Shown here: one piece after another, positions 32,763-44,935 of the stretch
Layout: each line of letters begins with the position of its first letter
Position numbering within the stretch: position 1 is the first letter of the stretch
Assembly (NCBI GenBank): GCA_024364735.1
Contig: JAGFNQ010005186.1
Span: 294,862 to 358,861, forward strand
Reading direction: 5' to 3'
Source of the DNA: Boesenbergia rotunda
Lineage: Eukaryota > Streptophyta > Magnoliopsida > Zingiberales > Zingiberaceae
DNA length: 64,000 nucleotides
Notes under the pieces: model-generated
Databases searched by the model: none
Told to the model about the DNA's origin: nothing
What the model saw: the letters and a program-made list of their open reading frames with translations, nothing else
Translations under genes and position numbers: made by a program

Positions 32763-35700
32763 TTAGGCATAGTTGAGACGGAATATGTCGTTGAGCACAT
32801 AAAAGCTCCCCTGAGGTGTTGGAATCAGATGGAACATCTACAAAGCACCATTGATTAATTAGATAATGGAACATACAAATAGAGATTAATTTTTAAAAAA
32901 GCAAAGGATCTAACAATTACCCTTATAATCGACTAAAAAAAACAATCAAGAGTTAGGTGTGATGTTTTAAAAGATTCTTCGATGTATAATCGATCAGAAT
33001 CTAAGCAACTAGGAAGTGTTTAACATCTCAGGAATTGAAAATAATGCAAACGCAAACAAATTCATAGATCTAGCAAACAAAAATTGAACAGTTATTCAAC
33101 AAATTTCTATAATCAAGTGATACAAACAAATTGCAGAATTTCATGCATGGGTAAATCTCGAGTCAAACGCAAATTGAAAGGTCAATGTACAACATGGCAT
33201 AGACAGAAAGGAACATAGGAACACAGAGACGTAGGTAAAAACAAGTCTATTGAACTGAAGAAAAGCATCATATCACCTATGATAGCAATCACCAAATTGG
33301 TTACTAATCATATAATTACCTGATGCTCTGTACATTTATATTAGTCAAAAGCATTCGTGTCAAACTGCAATATCAGTAACTCTGTAATTAAGCAATTTGC
33401 TGAAACTAAGTCAAAATAAATTCAGATAAATCATTATAATAAAAAAAAAGAATATATGATCATCCCAATCATGTGGGCTAGTTATTCATGAATTGTTTCA
33501 TTTAGTAATTTGAATCATAACTAAATTTGATGCCTATAACTATTGTTAACGTGGGCCCATGGTTTAAAATCTAGGGTCATGCCAAGGTTTCGATTCCAGA
33601 CCGAACGATACAATTTCGGTACCATATCGTGACATTATAGTTTTAGTATTTTTTTAAATATAAAATATATTAACGAAAAATAAAATTTAAACATAAATAT
33701 TTACAAATAAAAAATAATATATATATTAAAATAATGAAATAATTTTATTAGGCCTTGATTAAGCATATTTAAATTATCTCAATCGTAACTAGGAATTGAT
33801 TAAAATTATTAACAAATTATTTAATTAAACGTTAAAAATTTTACCCCAATTCCACGCCACCATGACCGTGGGCACGTGTCCGGACTCGTTGCTGAGCCCA
33901 CATGATGTGTCTGGACACATCACAGCACACCTGCACCAGAGGCGTGCTTGTGCCAATCTATGGGCAGAACGAGATGTTTCGCCTGTATTAGGCGAAACGG
34001 CTCTAGATTTTAATCCATGTGTGGACCTTCTGATAATTTATTCATAACATGCAAGCCATCTCCTATTAGCATTTTGTAATTAGCACATTGCTCACAAAGT
34101 AGTAGAAGGTTAGGTAGAAAATTTTAAACAACGAAAGTATCCTAAAATGGAAGATAGTTATTGCAGAGGTGAAGTAGATCTTGACAATCACATTATGCAA
34201 ATTGGAAAATCTATGGAAACAAAAAGGAGAAAATGCACTAATGTAGATGGAATGCTCATAACTTCGTGTCTAACTCCATGGTTCTGAAAGTCCCTGTTTT
34301 GGACAACATGCAATAAAAGATTGTATGATAATGTTACAACTAGAGTCAAAGTCATTAGGAATGTAAAAAATGATTTTCATAACTACAACTTTAAATCATT
34401 ATCTTTAACAATAATAATAGATAAGCTAACAAACCATATGCAAGAAAATTTCAGAAAGTGTATGCAAATGGTACATAGTCAACCCAAAACATAACTCATG
34501 TGTTATGCGGAGGCATATGTAGTCAATATTACATACTAAAAAACATTTTTATTGATATCTAAAGTATTTATCACTTGTAAAACAAGTGCTTAATTTAATA
34601 ATTAAGCATTGCAAGCTGCTAAATAAGGCAGCTGAAGGTTCTAAGTGAATTTGGTTTAACTTAAATTAATTTAAGGAAACAATATGCATATGTAAACTCT
34701 ATTTGTCAAATAAGGTCGCTTTGTAGTCCCCTTGAAAATTATTTTAGGTGGTCACTTATGCATAATTAGATTAAATTTGAAGCTTGAATTATAGGCAAAA
34801 ACTTTAGAAAGAAAAAGGTTAAAGTTTAACAAGAAAAAAAATATGGAATAATTAAGGTGGATGGACATGAATATTGTAATAGTTTAGGTATCCCAAAATC
34901 TCTAGTTAACAAAGGGATACTCAAAGATATAATGTAATAGCATAAAGAATAGATCCTTGAAATGAAGACAAACCTCGGGATTCCTGTGTGAATGTCAAAT
35001 GCCCCTTAAGTAAAAGGAGATTTTATAAGACAATTGATTTGACCCCCAATATTTTGGTGAATCAAAGTTTCAGGATGTTAGGGAACTTGTACAAAAAAAA
35101 AGTAATCTAATAGAGATAAAAATGCTAAGATAGATATAGAGTTACTATAAAGGATAAAATATGAAACTGTAGTATTTGGAAGTAATTAGGTGCAGCTAGA
35201 TTAGGTGATAAAATAAGAAAAAATAAATTAAGTTGGAATGAATTTATTCAAAACGAGTAATGGAGACAGAAAACCATTGGTCGATATAAAAATGATTTTA
35301 TTGATTTAAATATAACTTGTGATATTACCTTGAATGAAGATCAAATGGGGGATTAAATTGATAAATTCATCTAGCATCCTAAATAGTTGGAGGATATAAT
35401 TCATCTAGGCATCCGAAATAGTTCAGACAAACACAGCTTGTCAAGAATGATGATCATCTAAATCGGCCATAAAACTGGAATATGATCATGTAAAGATACA
35501 AGTAATCTAACATCTAAATCATGAACTCCAAAGCTTTCAAATCCAACTAAATTCATCTGATCTCCGCACATCTAAACCCTTTTCGATGAGATTTAAATCT
35601 TATAAGGAATTCAAGAAGATGTACTAGCATATTAAACAATAACAAATGACAAGAGAGTTTTCACAAAACAATGATCGGTAGCATATGTCAATATTTGTGA

Positions 35701-36278
35701 AATTGATGTACGACAAAGGACTCAATTTGAGCCATCAGTAGAACGAAATCTAAAAAAGTGAAATTTCAAAAGCATAAAAAATTGGGTTTGAAAGTAGACT
35801 GAATAATACCACCCGTAGCTGTGATCATAAGAACGCCTACAAATAAGCCATCCAAAAAAGCAATCGTTTATCCATGACATGTTTGACTATATTTCCTTAA
35901 TCAAAAATAGGTAGTGATGGAACCATTGAAATAGAAACAAACCCTAGAATGTACAAACGGGTAAAAAAAAAGAAGAGATACCTGGCTAAACTTGAGGGAA
36001 TGTTGCTCGCCGCCGAGCTGGAGGGATCCGCTAACAAAGACAAGAACACCACCAGGAGGCCCTGAGGGTTGGCAATCGACGGTGGAGATGGCATGGGCGC
36101 ACTGCTGGAAGGGGAGAGAAGTGAGCTTAGCGAAAATGGCAGCCGCACCCTGGATCTTGTCGCCCTCAAAGGTGAGCATGGAGCCATCCTGATAGAGCCC
36201 TCCGAGCGCCTGCCGATTGGTGTCGAACGTCCGGTAGTAGTGCTCGACGAACGCCTTGGCGACAGCGTCAGGATCCAT
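32763..36278 (-). CDS. NTF2: Nuclear transport factor 2 (two exons, 123 aa)
   Basis: NTF2 binds Ran-GDP and carries it into the nucleus through FxFG nucleoporins. Exon 1 is 35982-36278 (99 codons, MDPDAVAKAFVEHYY ... QQCAHAISTVDCQPSG ... HSLKFSQ) and ends at CAG|GTATCT. Exon 2 is 32763-32837 (MFHLIPTPQGSFYVLNDIFR, then LNYA and stop) after a TGTAG acceptor. The intron is about 3.1 kb. The total of 123 aa equals the usual plant NTF2 length, and nothing is broken. A longer upstream frame starting at 36380 exists, but MDPDAV matches the family N-terminus and is preferred. The locus is duplicated at 39.7-47.4 kb, where the second copy is disrupted, so this is probably the working copy. Confidence 0.93.
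33558..34019. mobile_element. MITE in the NTF2 intron, with empty site in the paralogue
   Basis: The 462-bp insertion has inverted ends CATGGTTTAAAATCTAG and the inverse CATGGATTAAAATCTAG. It is flanked by CGTGGGCC and TGTGGACC. The paralogous intron near 40910-40930 has a single AGTGGACC at this point, an unoccupied site that defines the insertion. Size and 8-bp duplication suggest a hAT-type MITE. Confidence 0.75.
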
Positions 36279-36373
36279 CGCTTCCGACGCCGTCAAAGGG
36301 GAAACAAGTGCCGTTCCCTCTTCCTCGTCTGTTAAATAGGCGAGCGAGAGGGCAAGGGTAAAAATCACGCACC

Positions 36374-36400
36374 GGCCCATTTATAATTTGGGCTGCCCTA
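36374..36400 (-). promoter_or_regulatory. Core promoter elements of NTF2
   Basis: On the minus strand a TTATAAAT TATA-like box is followed by TGGGCC, the site II-type element common in promoters of broadly expressed plant genes. It lies about 100 bp upstream of the NTF2 ATG. The same sequence survives in the second block at 47262-47300, separated from its gene by insertions. Function is inferred. Confidence 0.4.
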
Positions 36401-37010
36401 TGAATAAATTAAAATATAAAAATGATTTTATATTTTACATCCTGTTTAGTTTCAATTTAATAAAGCTGATAAAATTAAATTAAAAGATGACAACTCTATG
36501 CACAATTAACTCGTATTAATTTAAATATTATTATGTATTTAATTATAGCATCTATTTATTGTATTATTCATTAGTTAGGATAATTAATAAATATTATTAT
36601 GTATTTAATTATAGCATCTATTCATTTTATTATTTATTAGTTAGGATGATTAATAAATATTATAATGATTAATTACTATTAATTAAATAATATATTATTT
36701 AGTTGATTAATATTCAGAATGTATTTAATTTCTATTTTTTAAAACTTGAAAAATTTCATTTCCTGCCAACTTAGCTAAATAACATTTCTCATGTAAATAA
36801 CATTTAACTGTCATGCTCTTTTCAGGATGAAGTGATCTTTAACGGTCCTCTAAAATTGTTACATACTATCTAAAGAGGGTTGGAGCGATAGAGTGTGACG
36901 GGAGGGAAGCAAGGGCAGTGGGGTCCACTCCTTAACGCATGGAGACTAGAAGTCAAAGACAACGAAGACAAAGCGGGATCCGGCACCAGAGGGAACGTAG
37001 TGGAGATAAT
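36401..37010. repeat. NTF2 upstream region with a 65-bp tandem duplication
   Basis: At about 36530-36665 a unit containing GTATTTAATTATAGCATCTA and ATTAGTTAGGAT occurs twice in tandem. The remainder is AT-rich, with a GC-richer piece at 36870-37000, and no gene is seen. Confidence 0.7.
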
Positions 37011-37590
37011 TGGGTTGTGTTTTTAGGAGGTAATTATAATATAATCAAGATTATATTATAAGTTGAATTTTTTTGTTTGAAATAATTTTAAAATTGTAAT
37101 GTAATAAAATCTCGATTATAAAATTGGCTCAAGATTTGTAATCTACATTACAAAACAAAACCGATGTAATCCGATTATATTATGGCTTGTAAAGTTGTCG
37201 GCTGGGCAGCGGCGGTCGCCGGCTGCCAACCGCCGGTCGCCGACCGGACAGTCGACGGCCGCCGCCCGCTCGCTGGCCGTCGGGCCGCTGCCCGCCCGCC
37301 GGTCGCCCACCGGTCGCCGGCCCGCCGATCGCTGGCGCCATCCGATCGCCGGCCACCGGTCGTCGGTCGTTGCCAACTATGGTTGTCGGTCGTCGTTATC
37401 GGTTGTCGGCCGCCAATCATTGATTACATTACAAGATAAATTACCTTTCACCAAACACAGCCTATGGTTATCAAAGATTACATATAACTCGTTATAAAAT
37501 ATTGTAATGTAATCTTGATTACATTATAGTATATTACAAACTTGATTATATATAGACTCTATTACATTACTCCGTATCAAACGCAGTCTT
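37011..37590. mobile_element. MITE with a GC-rich repetitive core
   Basis: Both outer parts consist of ATTACATTACA/TGTAATGTAAT-type sequence in opposite orientation, with ends GGGTTGTGTTTTT and the inverse of AAACGCAGTCTTGG. This is the look of a common plant MITE. The middle (about 37190-37425) is instead GC-rich, made of degenerate GGTCGCCGG and CGGCCGCC words. Long open frames across this core on both strands are a by-product of its composition. Exact target duplication was not settled. Confidence 0.55.
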
Positions 37591-38094
37591 GGTGTAGAGA
37601 TAACGGAAAAAGATAAAGAAACAAGGATAAAATTGGAACAAATTTTTTTTTTTGATTCTCCTAACCCTTCCTTGTACCCCAGATCGAGTATAAGAAATGT
37701 TTTCATTTCATGGATAAGAAACGTTAAAGTTTACCTTTCTTACCTTTCCTTTCCTTAGCTCATTTTCTCCCAAACAGACTTTCAAGTTCCCCTTTCCTTT
37801 ATTTATCCTTTCCTCACCTCGTACCAAATAATGCGTCAATGTGTGAGTGCTATAATACCCATTCATATTAGCTTGTAACACCATTTAGATGTTATAACAC
37901 TTACATATTAATCACAATGTGAATGCTCTTACAATTCAATGTGGATGAGTATTATAACACCCATACATTAACGGTATTCAATTCTTTGAAGGTTGTTGAT
38001 GAGCAAATTTTATATAAAAAAATTTAAAAATTAGAAAAATAAATTTTGAATATAAAAAATAAAAATGAATAACTAGAAAGAGTGGGGCTTGTAA

Positions 38095-38250
38095 ATAATC
38101 AATGTTAAAAAGTATGTGAGTGTATATCAATTAAAAAGGTGTGAACATAATAGATACTTGGTACCTTATTTGAAAATCAATGTTAAAAAGTGAGTGAGTG
38201 TATATCAATAAAAAAAGGTGTGAATATAATAGATACTTGGTAGTTATTTG
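38095..38250. repeat. Direct repeat of about 78 bp, two copies
   Basis: AATCAATGTTAAAAAG and GTGTATATCAAT followed by AATAGATACTTGG appear twice in tandem. The surrounding 37591-39200 has no recognisable gene. Confidence 0.7.
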
Positions 38251-39204
38251 AAAAGGTGATATATATTAATGTCCAAACCAAGGAGGATATCCTTATGCAT
38301 TTCTTGGTACTCTTTGCCACTCTCGTATGAACATCTCTCTCGTGTAAACATCAGCATACATAGTGGCCTATAACTCTTGAAAATTCTATTTGCAGAGCAG
38401 ATATTAGGGTTCTGTTTCGACATGTCCCTGACAATCTCTGCAGGGGAAATTTTGGTACTGATAAGAACAAGCTACCAATGAAGTTGTCGTCATGGTCCAA
38501 CCTGATGAAGCTATATACTCAAAGATTAATAACAAGGTTCCTGACTTGGGGATGAGATGGGACCGCAATAATCTGAATCTTCTATACTCATCGAGGTACA
38601 AAAGTAAATGAATTCTCTTTCGAAGAGATACTTTGTCAATGACTTAAAATGCTTATTTCCTTAAAACCTTCAAAAGAGAAGACCTACTTTACTAAATTGT
38701 GCCATGAATTTATACCCTTTTAACTGTAGGACACTTTAAATATTTAAAAATTTCAAGTGTCAAAACAAATTAAGTATTATGGAAGAAAAATATTTTTAAA
38801 GCATTTTATGATTAAAAAAACTATGGACGCATGTTATAATGCTCTAGCGTGAACGTTATGTCGTGTGCCCGTGCGCAACGCCTCCCAATCGATTAACGAA
38901 TCCCAATTGATTCGGAGGCATGTGCGCGTAGTTGATCGCCTAGCGTTGGCAGTCTCTGACCGCCTGGTTCAACCTAAATTATAACCCGGGAAGAGAATGT
39001 AAACCCTAGGGGTATCACGTCCGACAGGACGAAGCGTTGCAACGATCAAATTTGATCGTGGTGGCCACGAGGTGTTATGCCTCCCAATCGATTGGGATGT
39101 CTCCTAATTGATTGATCAATCGATTAAGAGGCGGACGCGCAGGGAGCGATCCGTAGCATAACAAATCTGTGTGTATATATATAGGCATCCTTTGTCCTCA
39201 CGGG

Positions 39205-39405
39205 ATGGATTGATAGTTAGTGCATGGATGTTACCAGCATGAGGTCTGAGAGTCAAAATTTGGCAAAGCCAATGTACCCGCCCTCCCCACGCACTAGCCA
39301 CAACATCAGGGCTAATAGTCCCCGTGATTTACCTCTTCCGTATTTACCCTGAGACGGGTTGGTGGGGATGTTAAGGACGAACGAATCACCTTTTGCCGGC
39401 ATATA
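39205..39405 (+). mobile_element. SINE-like element, family B
   Basis: TAGTTAGTGCATGG (39213-39226) resembles a pol III A box, and the GAGGTCTGAGAGTCAAAA region a decayed B box. The 3' body (CTAATAGTCCCCGTGATTTA ... GGACGAACGAATC) recurs, truncated, at 43775-43900. The structure is that of a tRNA-derived SINE. Confidence 0.5.
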
Positions 39406-42400
39406 TAGGCACCCTTTACCAGTAAATGCTCAATATTCTTAACTTAGACATCTTTGATCCCACTTTATCTACTTCCTTCAGCCTTGTTCCACTTCAACTT
39501 ATCTACCTTGAAGACAGGCTCCTCCTCTACTCGCCCAACATTAAAATCCATCAACCACACAAGCAAATCACCCAATCGATCTCATTTTTCCTACGCCAAC
39601 TGAACTAAATCAGTTCAAGTAATCGCTACCCGAACAAGCCAATATTCAAGCAAAATCACAATCAGGACTCCTACAAGGCTACAACCTCATTCTAGAGCTA
39701 AGCGTTTATAATCTGCCATGACTTACCATAACAATTATAAATAAAATAGACAACCTTTTGCACACTCATGCACAACTTAAGCTATTACTTAAAGTCATTC
39801 TTAAAGATTACTAATAACTTTCAACTTTAGGACAAAAAACAGTCATGGAAGGCCAGAGTTCAATACCTCAAGTGTCACTGCAACTAGCTATTACTTATAA
39901 TCATGGAATTTATTTGAAAGAACACTGCTTGCAATCAGTAAAATTTAACTTCACGGGACAACAATGAAACTGGATGTAAAAAAAGACCACTTGATCACCA
40001 AAGTATCACCACCAAAGTTCTGAAAAGAAAAGTTCAACTATCTTCTGAAAACCGTTCGGATAGAAAAGCCCGACAAACCAATGATGACATACTGACATCC
40101 TTCTGTCACACAAAGGTCTAATTGATCGGGCATGTGGCCTGCCGTGAACCAGCCATAGATCACAGATACAGTAATATAGAAAAATGAACTGTGGCCTGCC
40201 ATCGAACCAGCCACAGATCGCAGATACATTAATAGACTTAGGCATAGTTGAGACGGAATATGTCATTGAGCACATAAAAACTCCCCTGAGGGTTGGAATC
40301 AGATGAAACACCTACAAAAATAAGCACCATTGATTAACAAGTCATTGATTAATTAGATAATGGAACATACAAATTATTAATTTTTTTAATAAAAAAACAA
40401 AGGATCTAACAATTACCAATATAATCAACTAAAAAAACAAACAAGAGCTAGGTTTGATGTTTTAAAAGATCCTTCAATATATAATCGATCAGAATTGAAG
40501 CAACTAGAAGTTTCATGCATGGGCAAATCTCAAGCCAAACGCAAATTGAAAGATCAATGTAAAACTTGGCATAGACAGAGAAAGGAACATAAGAAAACAG
40601 AGCAGTAGGTAAAAACATGTCTATTTAACTGGAGAAAAGCCATCATATTGTGTATGCTAACAATAACCAAATTGGTTACTAATTATATAATTACCTGATG
40701 CTTTGTACATTTATATTAGTAACCGTAACTCTGTATTAAGCAATTTGATGAAACTAAGTCCATAAATTCAGAAAAATCATTATAATATAAAAAAAAAGAA
40801 TATATGGCCATCCCAATCATGTGGGCCAGACATTTCACCTATGAAATGTTGTTCCCGAATTGTTTCATTTAGTAATTTGATTCATGACAAACTTCGATCC
40901 CTTTAAGTACCGTTCAAGTGGACCTTCTGTTAATTTATTCATAGCACGCAAGCCATCTCTTACAAGCATTTTGTAATTAGGCACATTGCGCATAACATCT
41001 AAACTGGAAGATAGTTATTGCAGATATGAAGTAGACCTTGACAATAATAATATGCAAATTGGAAAATCTATGAAGACAGAAAGGGGAAAATGCACTAATG
41101 TAGATGGAGTGCTCATAACTTTGTGTGTCTAACTCCATGGCTCTAAAAGTCCCTGTTTGAACAACATGCAATAAAATATTGTATGGTAATCTTACAACTA
41201 GAGTCAAAGTCATTGGGAAAATGATTTTCATAACTACAATTTTAAATCATTAACAAGTACTAGATAAGCTAACAAACCATATTCAAGAAAATTTCAGAAA
41301 GTGTATGCAAATGGTGTATAGTCAACGCAAAACATAACTCATATGTGTTATAGTGGAGGCATATGTAGTCAGTATTACATGTTAGAAGACATTTTTATTG
41401 ATGTCTAAAGTATTTATCACTTGTGAAACAAGTGTTTACTTTACCAACTAAGCATTGCAAGCTACTAAATAAGGTAGCTGAAGGTTCTAAATGAAATTGG
41501 TTTAACTTGAATTAATTTAATGAAGCAATATGCATATGTAAATTCTATATGCCAAATAAGGTCGCTTTGTAGCCCCCTTCAAAATTATTTAGGTGGTCAC
41601 TTATGCATAATTAGATTAAATTTGAAGCATGAATTATAGACAAAAACTTTAGAAAATAAAAAAGTTTAAATTCAGTAACAAGAAAAAATTGGAATAATTA
41701 AGGTGGATGGACATGAATATTGTAATAGTTTAGGTATCTCAAAATCTCTAGTCAAACCTAAAGATATATTGAAAAGATATAATATAATAACATAAAGAAT
41801 ATATCCTTGAAACGAAGACAAACCTCTGGACTCATGTGTGAATGTCAAATGCCCCTTAAGTAAAAGGAAATTTTATAAGACAATTTGTTTGATCACCAAT
41901 ACTTCATGGATCAAAGTTTCATAAAGTTAGGGAACTTGCACAACAATTGAATCTAATAGAGATGAAAATATTAAGATAGATATAGAGTTACTATAAAGGA
42001 TAAAATAAGAAATTCTAGTATTTGGAAGTTTTTAGGTGCAGCTCAATTAGGTGATAAAATAATAGAAAATTAATTGAGTTAATATAAATTTATTCAAAAA
42101 CGAGTAATGGAGACAGAAAACCATTGGTAAATATAAAAATGATTTAATTGATTTAAATATTACTTGTGATATTGCCTCGAATGAAGTTCAAATGGGGGAT
42201 TAAATTCATCTAGGCATCATAAATAGTTGAGACAAACACAGCTTAACAAAAATGACGATTATCTAAATCAACCATAAAACCGGAATATGCTCATGACAAG
42301 ATAGAGTAATCTAACATCTAAATCGTGAACTCCAAAGCTTTCAAATCCAACTAGATTCATCTGATCACTACACATCTAAACCCTTTTCAATGAGAATTTA

Positions 42401-42527
42401 ATCTTATAAGGAATTCACGAACATTTACTAGCATATCAAAACAAACAATCACAAATGACAAGAGAGTTTTTGCAAAACAATGATCCGTAATATATGTCAA
42501 TATTTGTGAAATTGATGTACGACAAAG

Positions 42528-43250
42528 TGTTGGATATATAGTGTGAATGGAAAGAGAGGTGGTGGGACTTTCTAGTGAATGGAAAGTGAGGAAGAGAATA
42601 AAGAGGTTCCATTGTGAATGGGACTTTAGTCCCACATTGGGAGTCTCAAGGTATAAATATTGATTTATATTGTTTCACAAGCATGATAGTTGTGAACAAA
42701 TATTAGGCGAGAGACTCTCTCTCACGCTGAGTGCCAGGGGGTGCAAATCCAGGGCCCGGATTTGTACTAAACCAAGTGAACTCGTGTACGTGCACGACCT
42801 GTGCGCGTCGAATGCCCGACCGGTCGGGGCAAAATTTGTCCAAGCAGATGAACCAACGCAAAAGACACAGAAAAAAGAGATTCTCTTCCACCTCATTCCC
42901 GACCTCCTTTGATAGCGTTCGGGTACTTCCTCAGTTCGCCACGAGCAACGTGTGTTCCGTTGTGTCGGTGGTTCGGCTATTGTATCCTGAGAGACAGACG
43001 TCCATCTGAGCCTCGAAGCACAGCCGGAAGAGGACAGATCTGTTTCAAGGACACTGCGTTGCGCAGGCCTCAGCAACTTTCGGTCGGGAGCTCGGGAGAT
43101 ACTACTTAGGAGATCCTAGTCGGGAATTCTGCTCGAGAGACTGCAAACTGCATAAAAGACAACTCAGGTCACTCAACAGTTAAGTTAAAATTAGTTTTTG
43201 TAATTTCAATTTATTATAAACTCTTCGAAAAGAGTTCATTTCCTCCAACA
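42528..43250 (+). mobile_element. Solo LTR with 5-bp target duplication
   Basis: The 723-bp sequence begins TGTTGGATATATAG, ends TTTCCTCCAACA, and is flanked by CAAAG on both sides (42523-42527 and 43251-43255). The inverted TGTTGGA/TCCAACA ends, 5-bp duplication and TATA-like GGTATAAATA at about 42649 identify a solo LTR, probably of a Copia element. Copy 1 of the NTF2 block has the uninterrupted sequence ACGACAAAGGACTCAATTTG near 35710. Confidence 0.92.
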
Positions 43251-43774
43251 CAAAGTACTAAATTTAAGCCATCAGTAGAACGTAATCTAAAAAAGTGAAA
43301 TTTAAAAAAGTAAAAAAAAAAGGGCTTGAAAGTAGACTGAATAATACCAATCGCGCGTGGAATATTAAGAACGCCTACAAAGAAGTCCAAAAATGCAATC
43401 TTTTATCTATGACATGTTTGATTATATTTTCTTAATCAAACATAGGTGGTGATAGAACCATCCAAATAGAAACAAAACCTAGAATGTACAAACGGGTAAA
43501 AAAAGAGATACCTGGCTGAACTTGCGAGGATGTTGCTCACCACCGAGCCGGAGCCCGGAGGGATCCGTTAACGAAGACAAGAACACCACCAGGAGGTCCT
43601 GAGGGTTGGCAATCGACAGTGGAGATGGCATGGGCGCACTGCTGGAAGGGGTGAGAAGTGAGTTTAGCTACTACAATTGCAGCCGCGCCCTGGATGTTCT
43701 CGCCTTCAATGGCGAGCAAGGAGTAGTAAGGTAGAGCCCCTCGCATGGTGCGGATCTAAAATTATAAATTAATT

Positions 43775-43900
43775 TTGCTCACCCTCTCCACGCATTAACT
43801 ATAGCGTTCGGACTAGTAATCCCTATAATTTATCTCCTCCGTGTTAACCTGGGAATGGATTAATAGAGATGCTAGGACGAACGATTCGCATTTAAGCCAC
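43775..43900 (+). mobile_element. SINE-like family B, 5'-truncated copy
   Basis: GGACTAGTAATCCCTATAAT, CTCCTCCGTGTTAACC and GCTAGGACGAACGATTC align with the 3' half of the element at 39205-39405. The tRNA-like head is missing. It lies inside the insertion that split NTF2 copy 2. Confidence 0.5.
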
Positions 43901-43904
43901 CTAG

Positions 43905-44215
43905 AATTATAAATTAATTTGAAAGATAGTATATTAAATAATTATTATAATAATATTTTTCTTAATTTTTCATCATCAATACATAATACATATTTAATTA
44001 AAATTTAAAAAATAAAAAATTTTATTTTAAAATTTAATCATTCAAATGATTTAAAAAGAGTTAAAATAAAAATTAAATTTATCATTAGATTAATTATGAA
44101 AATACATTTTTAAAAGAGTATATACCTATTAAGAAAATAAAAAATTTTATATAAAAATAATATTATTAAAAATTTAGGAGAATAATGATAACCTCCAAAT
44201 CTTCATGTAAATTCG
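43905..44215. repeat. AT-rich repeat shared with 46160-46500
   Basis: Both copies contain AATAATTATTATAAT, run through AT-rich sequence, and end with AAAATTTAGGAG followed by CTTCA(T/C)GTAAATTCGC. They are diverged, same-orientation copies of an unidentified repeat. Confidence 0.5.
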
Positions 44216-44718
44216 CTCCTGTCTCCGAGCGCTTACGAATTACTATGGATTGTAGTAGATCTCGTCGAACGACCTGATGAGAGCTTTAAAGAGGCAACAG
44301 AAATCCAAAAATCATGAACAAGTCCATCGCTGCCACGCTATCAAAGGGACACAAGTGCCGGACAACAAGAAGGCATGGACGCAGCAATTTATAAATGGGT
44401 ACACTTAGCTTTTTGAATTGATGAAAATGCGCACACTACTTTGATATTGATCAAAAGACACATGTTATATTGGTATTAACCAAAAAAACGCACCTTTTTT
44501 TTTATTCTTCCCATTTTATCTTCCTGACAAATCTGACTTTTATGCATGCAACCTCTTTTTACTTTCTCTCTTATACATGCAACTTCTCTTTCCTTTCATC
44601 TCTCTCATGCAACATCTATTCTCTTTCCTCTCTTTATTTCTCATTTCTCTCTCTTTTGCATATGTTTTCTCTTCTCTTTCCTCTCCCCCTCTTCTCTTTA
44701 TTTTCCATGTTTGCCCCC

Positions 44719-44935
44719 GGGGCTATGGTGCAGCGGTAGGGCGACTAGTCACTATCACAGATATCCACGGTTCGATCCCCAGCTACGACATATTTGTAGA
44801 AATTTTTCCTCCAAATAGGGCATGAACCCTAGGACGTTGGGCTTCTAGACCGCCCACTGCGAGCGCTTCCCGATTTACCTTGGCGACCGGTGGGAAACTT
44901 CTATGAGCCGGAACGGTTAGATTGGAAAAACCTCA
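44719..44935 (+). mobile_element. tRNA-derived SINE, family A, full head
   Basis: The element starts GGGGCTATGGTGCAGCGG. The A box TGGTGCAGCGGTAGGG (44726-44741) and B box GGTTCGATCCC (44769-44779) are near canonical and correctly spaced for an internal pol III promoter. The body (ACCCTAGGACGTTGGGCTTC ... GACCGGTGGGAAACTTC) is not tRNA and recurs at 47765-47872. It is a SINE, not a tRNA gene, because no acceptor-stem pairing closes the structure. Confidence 0.8.

Larger units (their letters stand above)
40247..44362 (-). pseudogene. NTF2: NTF2 second copy, broken
   Basis: The exon-1 remnant at 43510-43746 keeps GENIQGAAAI, then FQQCAHAISTVDCQPSG and GGVLVFVNGSL, but the first 27 or so codons are cut off by inserted DNA. 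The displaced start region is recognisable at about 44315-44362. An extra GAGCCCGG-like piece near 43545 shifts the end of the exon. The exon-2 remnant at about 40247-40310 reads FHLIPT and then loses one base relative to copy 1, shifting frame; its initiator-position Met codon is also changed to GTG. A solo LTR lies in the intron. A normal product is not possible. Confidence 0.88.

Noticed and set aside
37143..37497. Several overlapping Arg/Pro/Ala-rich open frames on both strands
   Set aside because: They arise from the GC-rich repeat core of a MITE, where stop codons are rare by composition.
44719..44790. Possible tRNA gene
   Set aside because: A and B boxes are present but no closed acceptor stem or anticodon arm is seen, and a second copy of the attached body shows it is a SINE.
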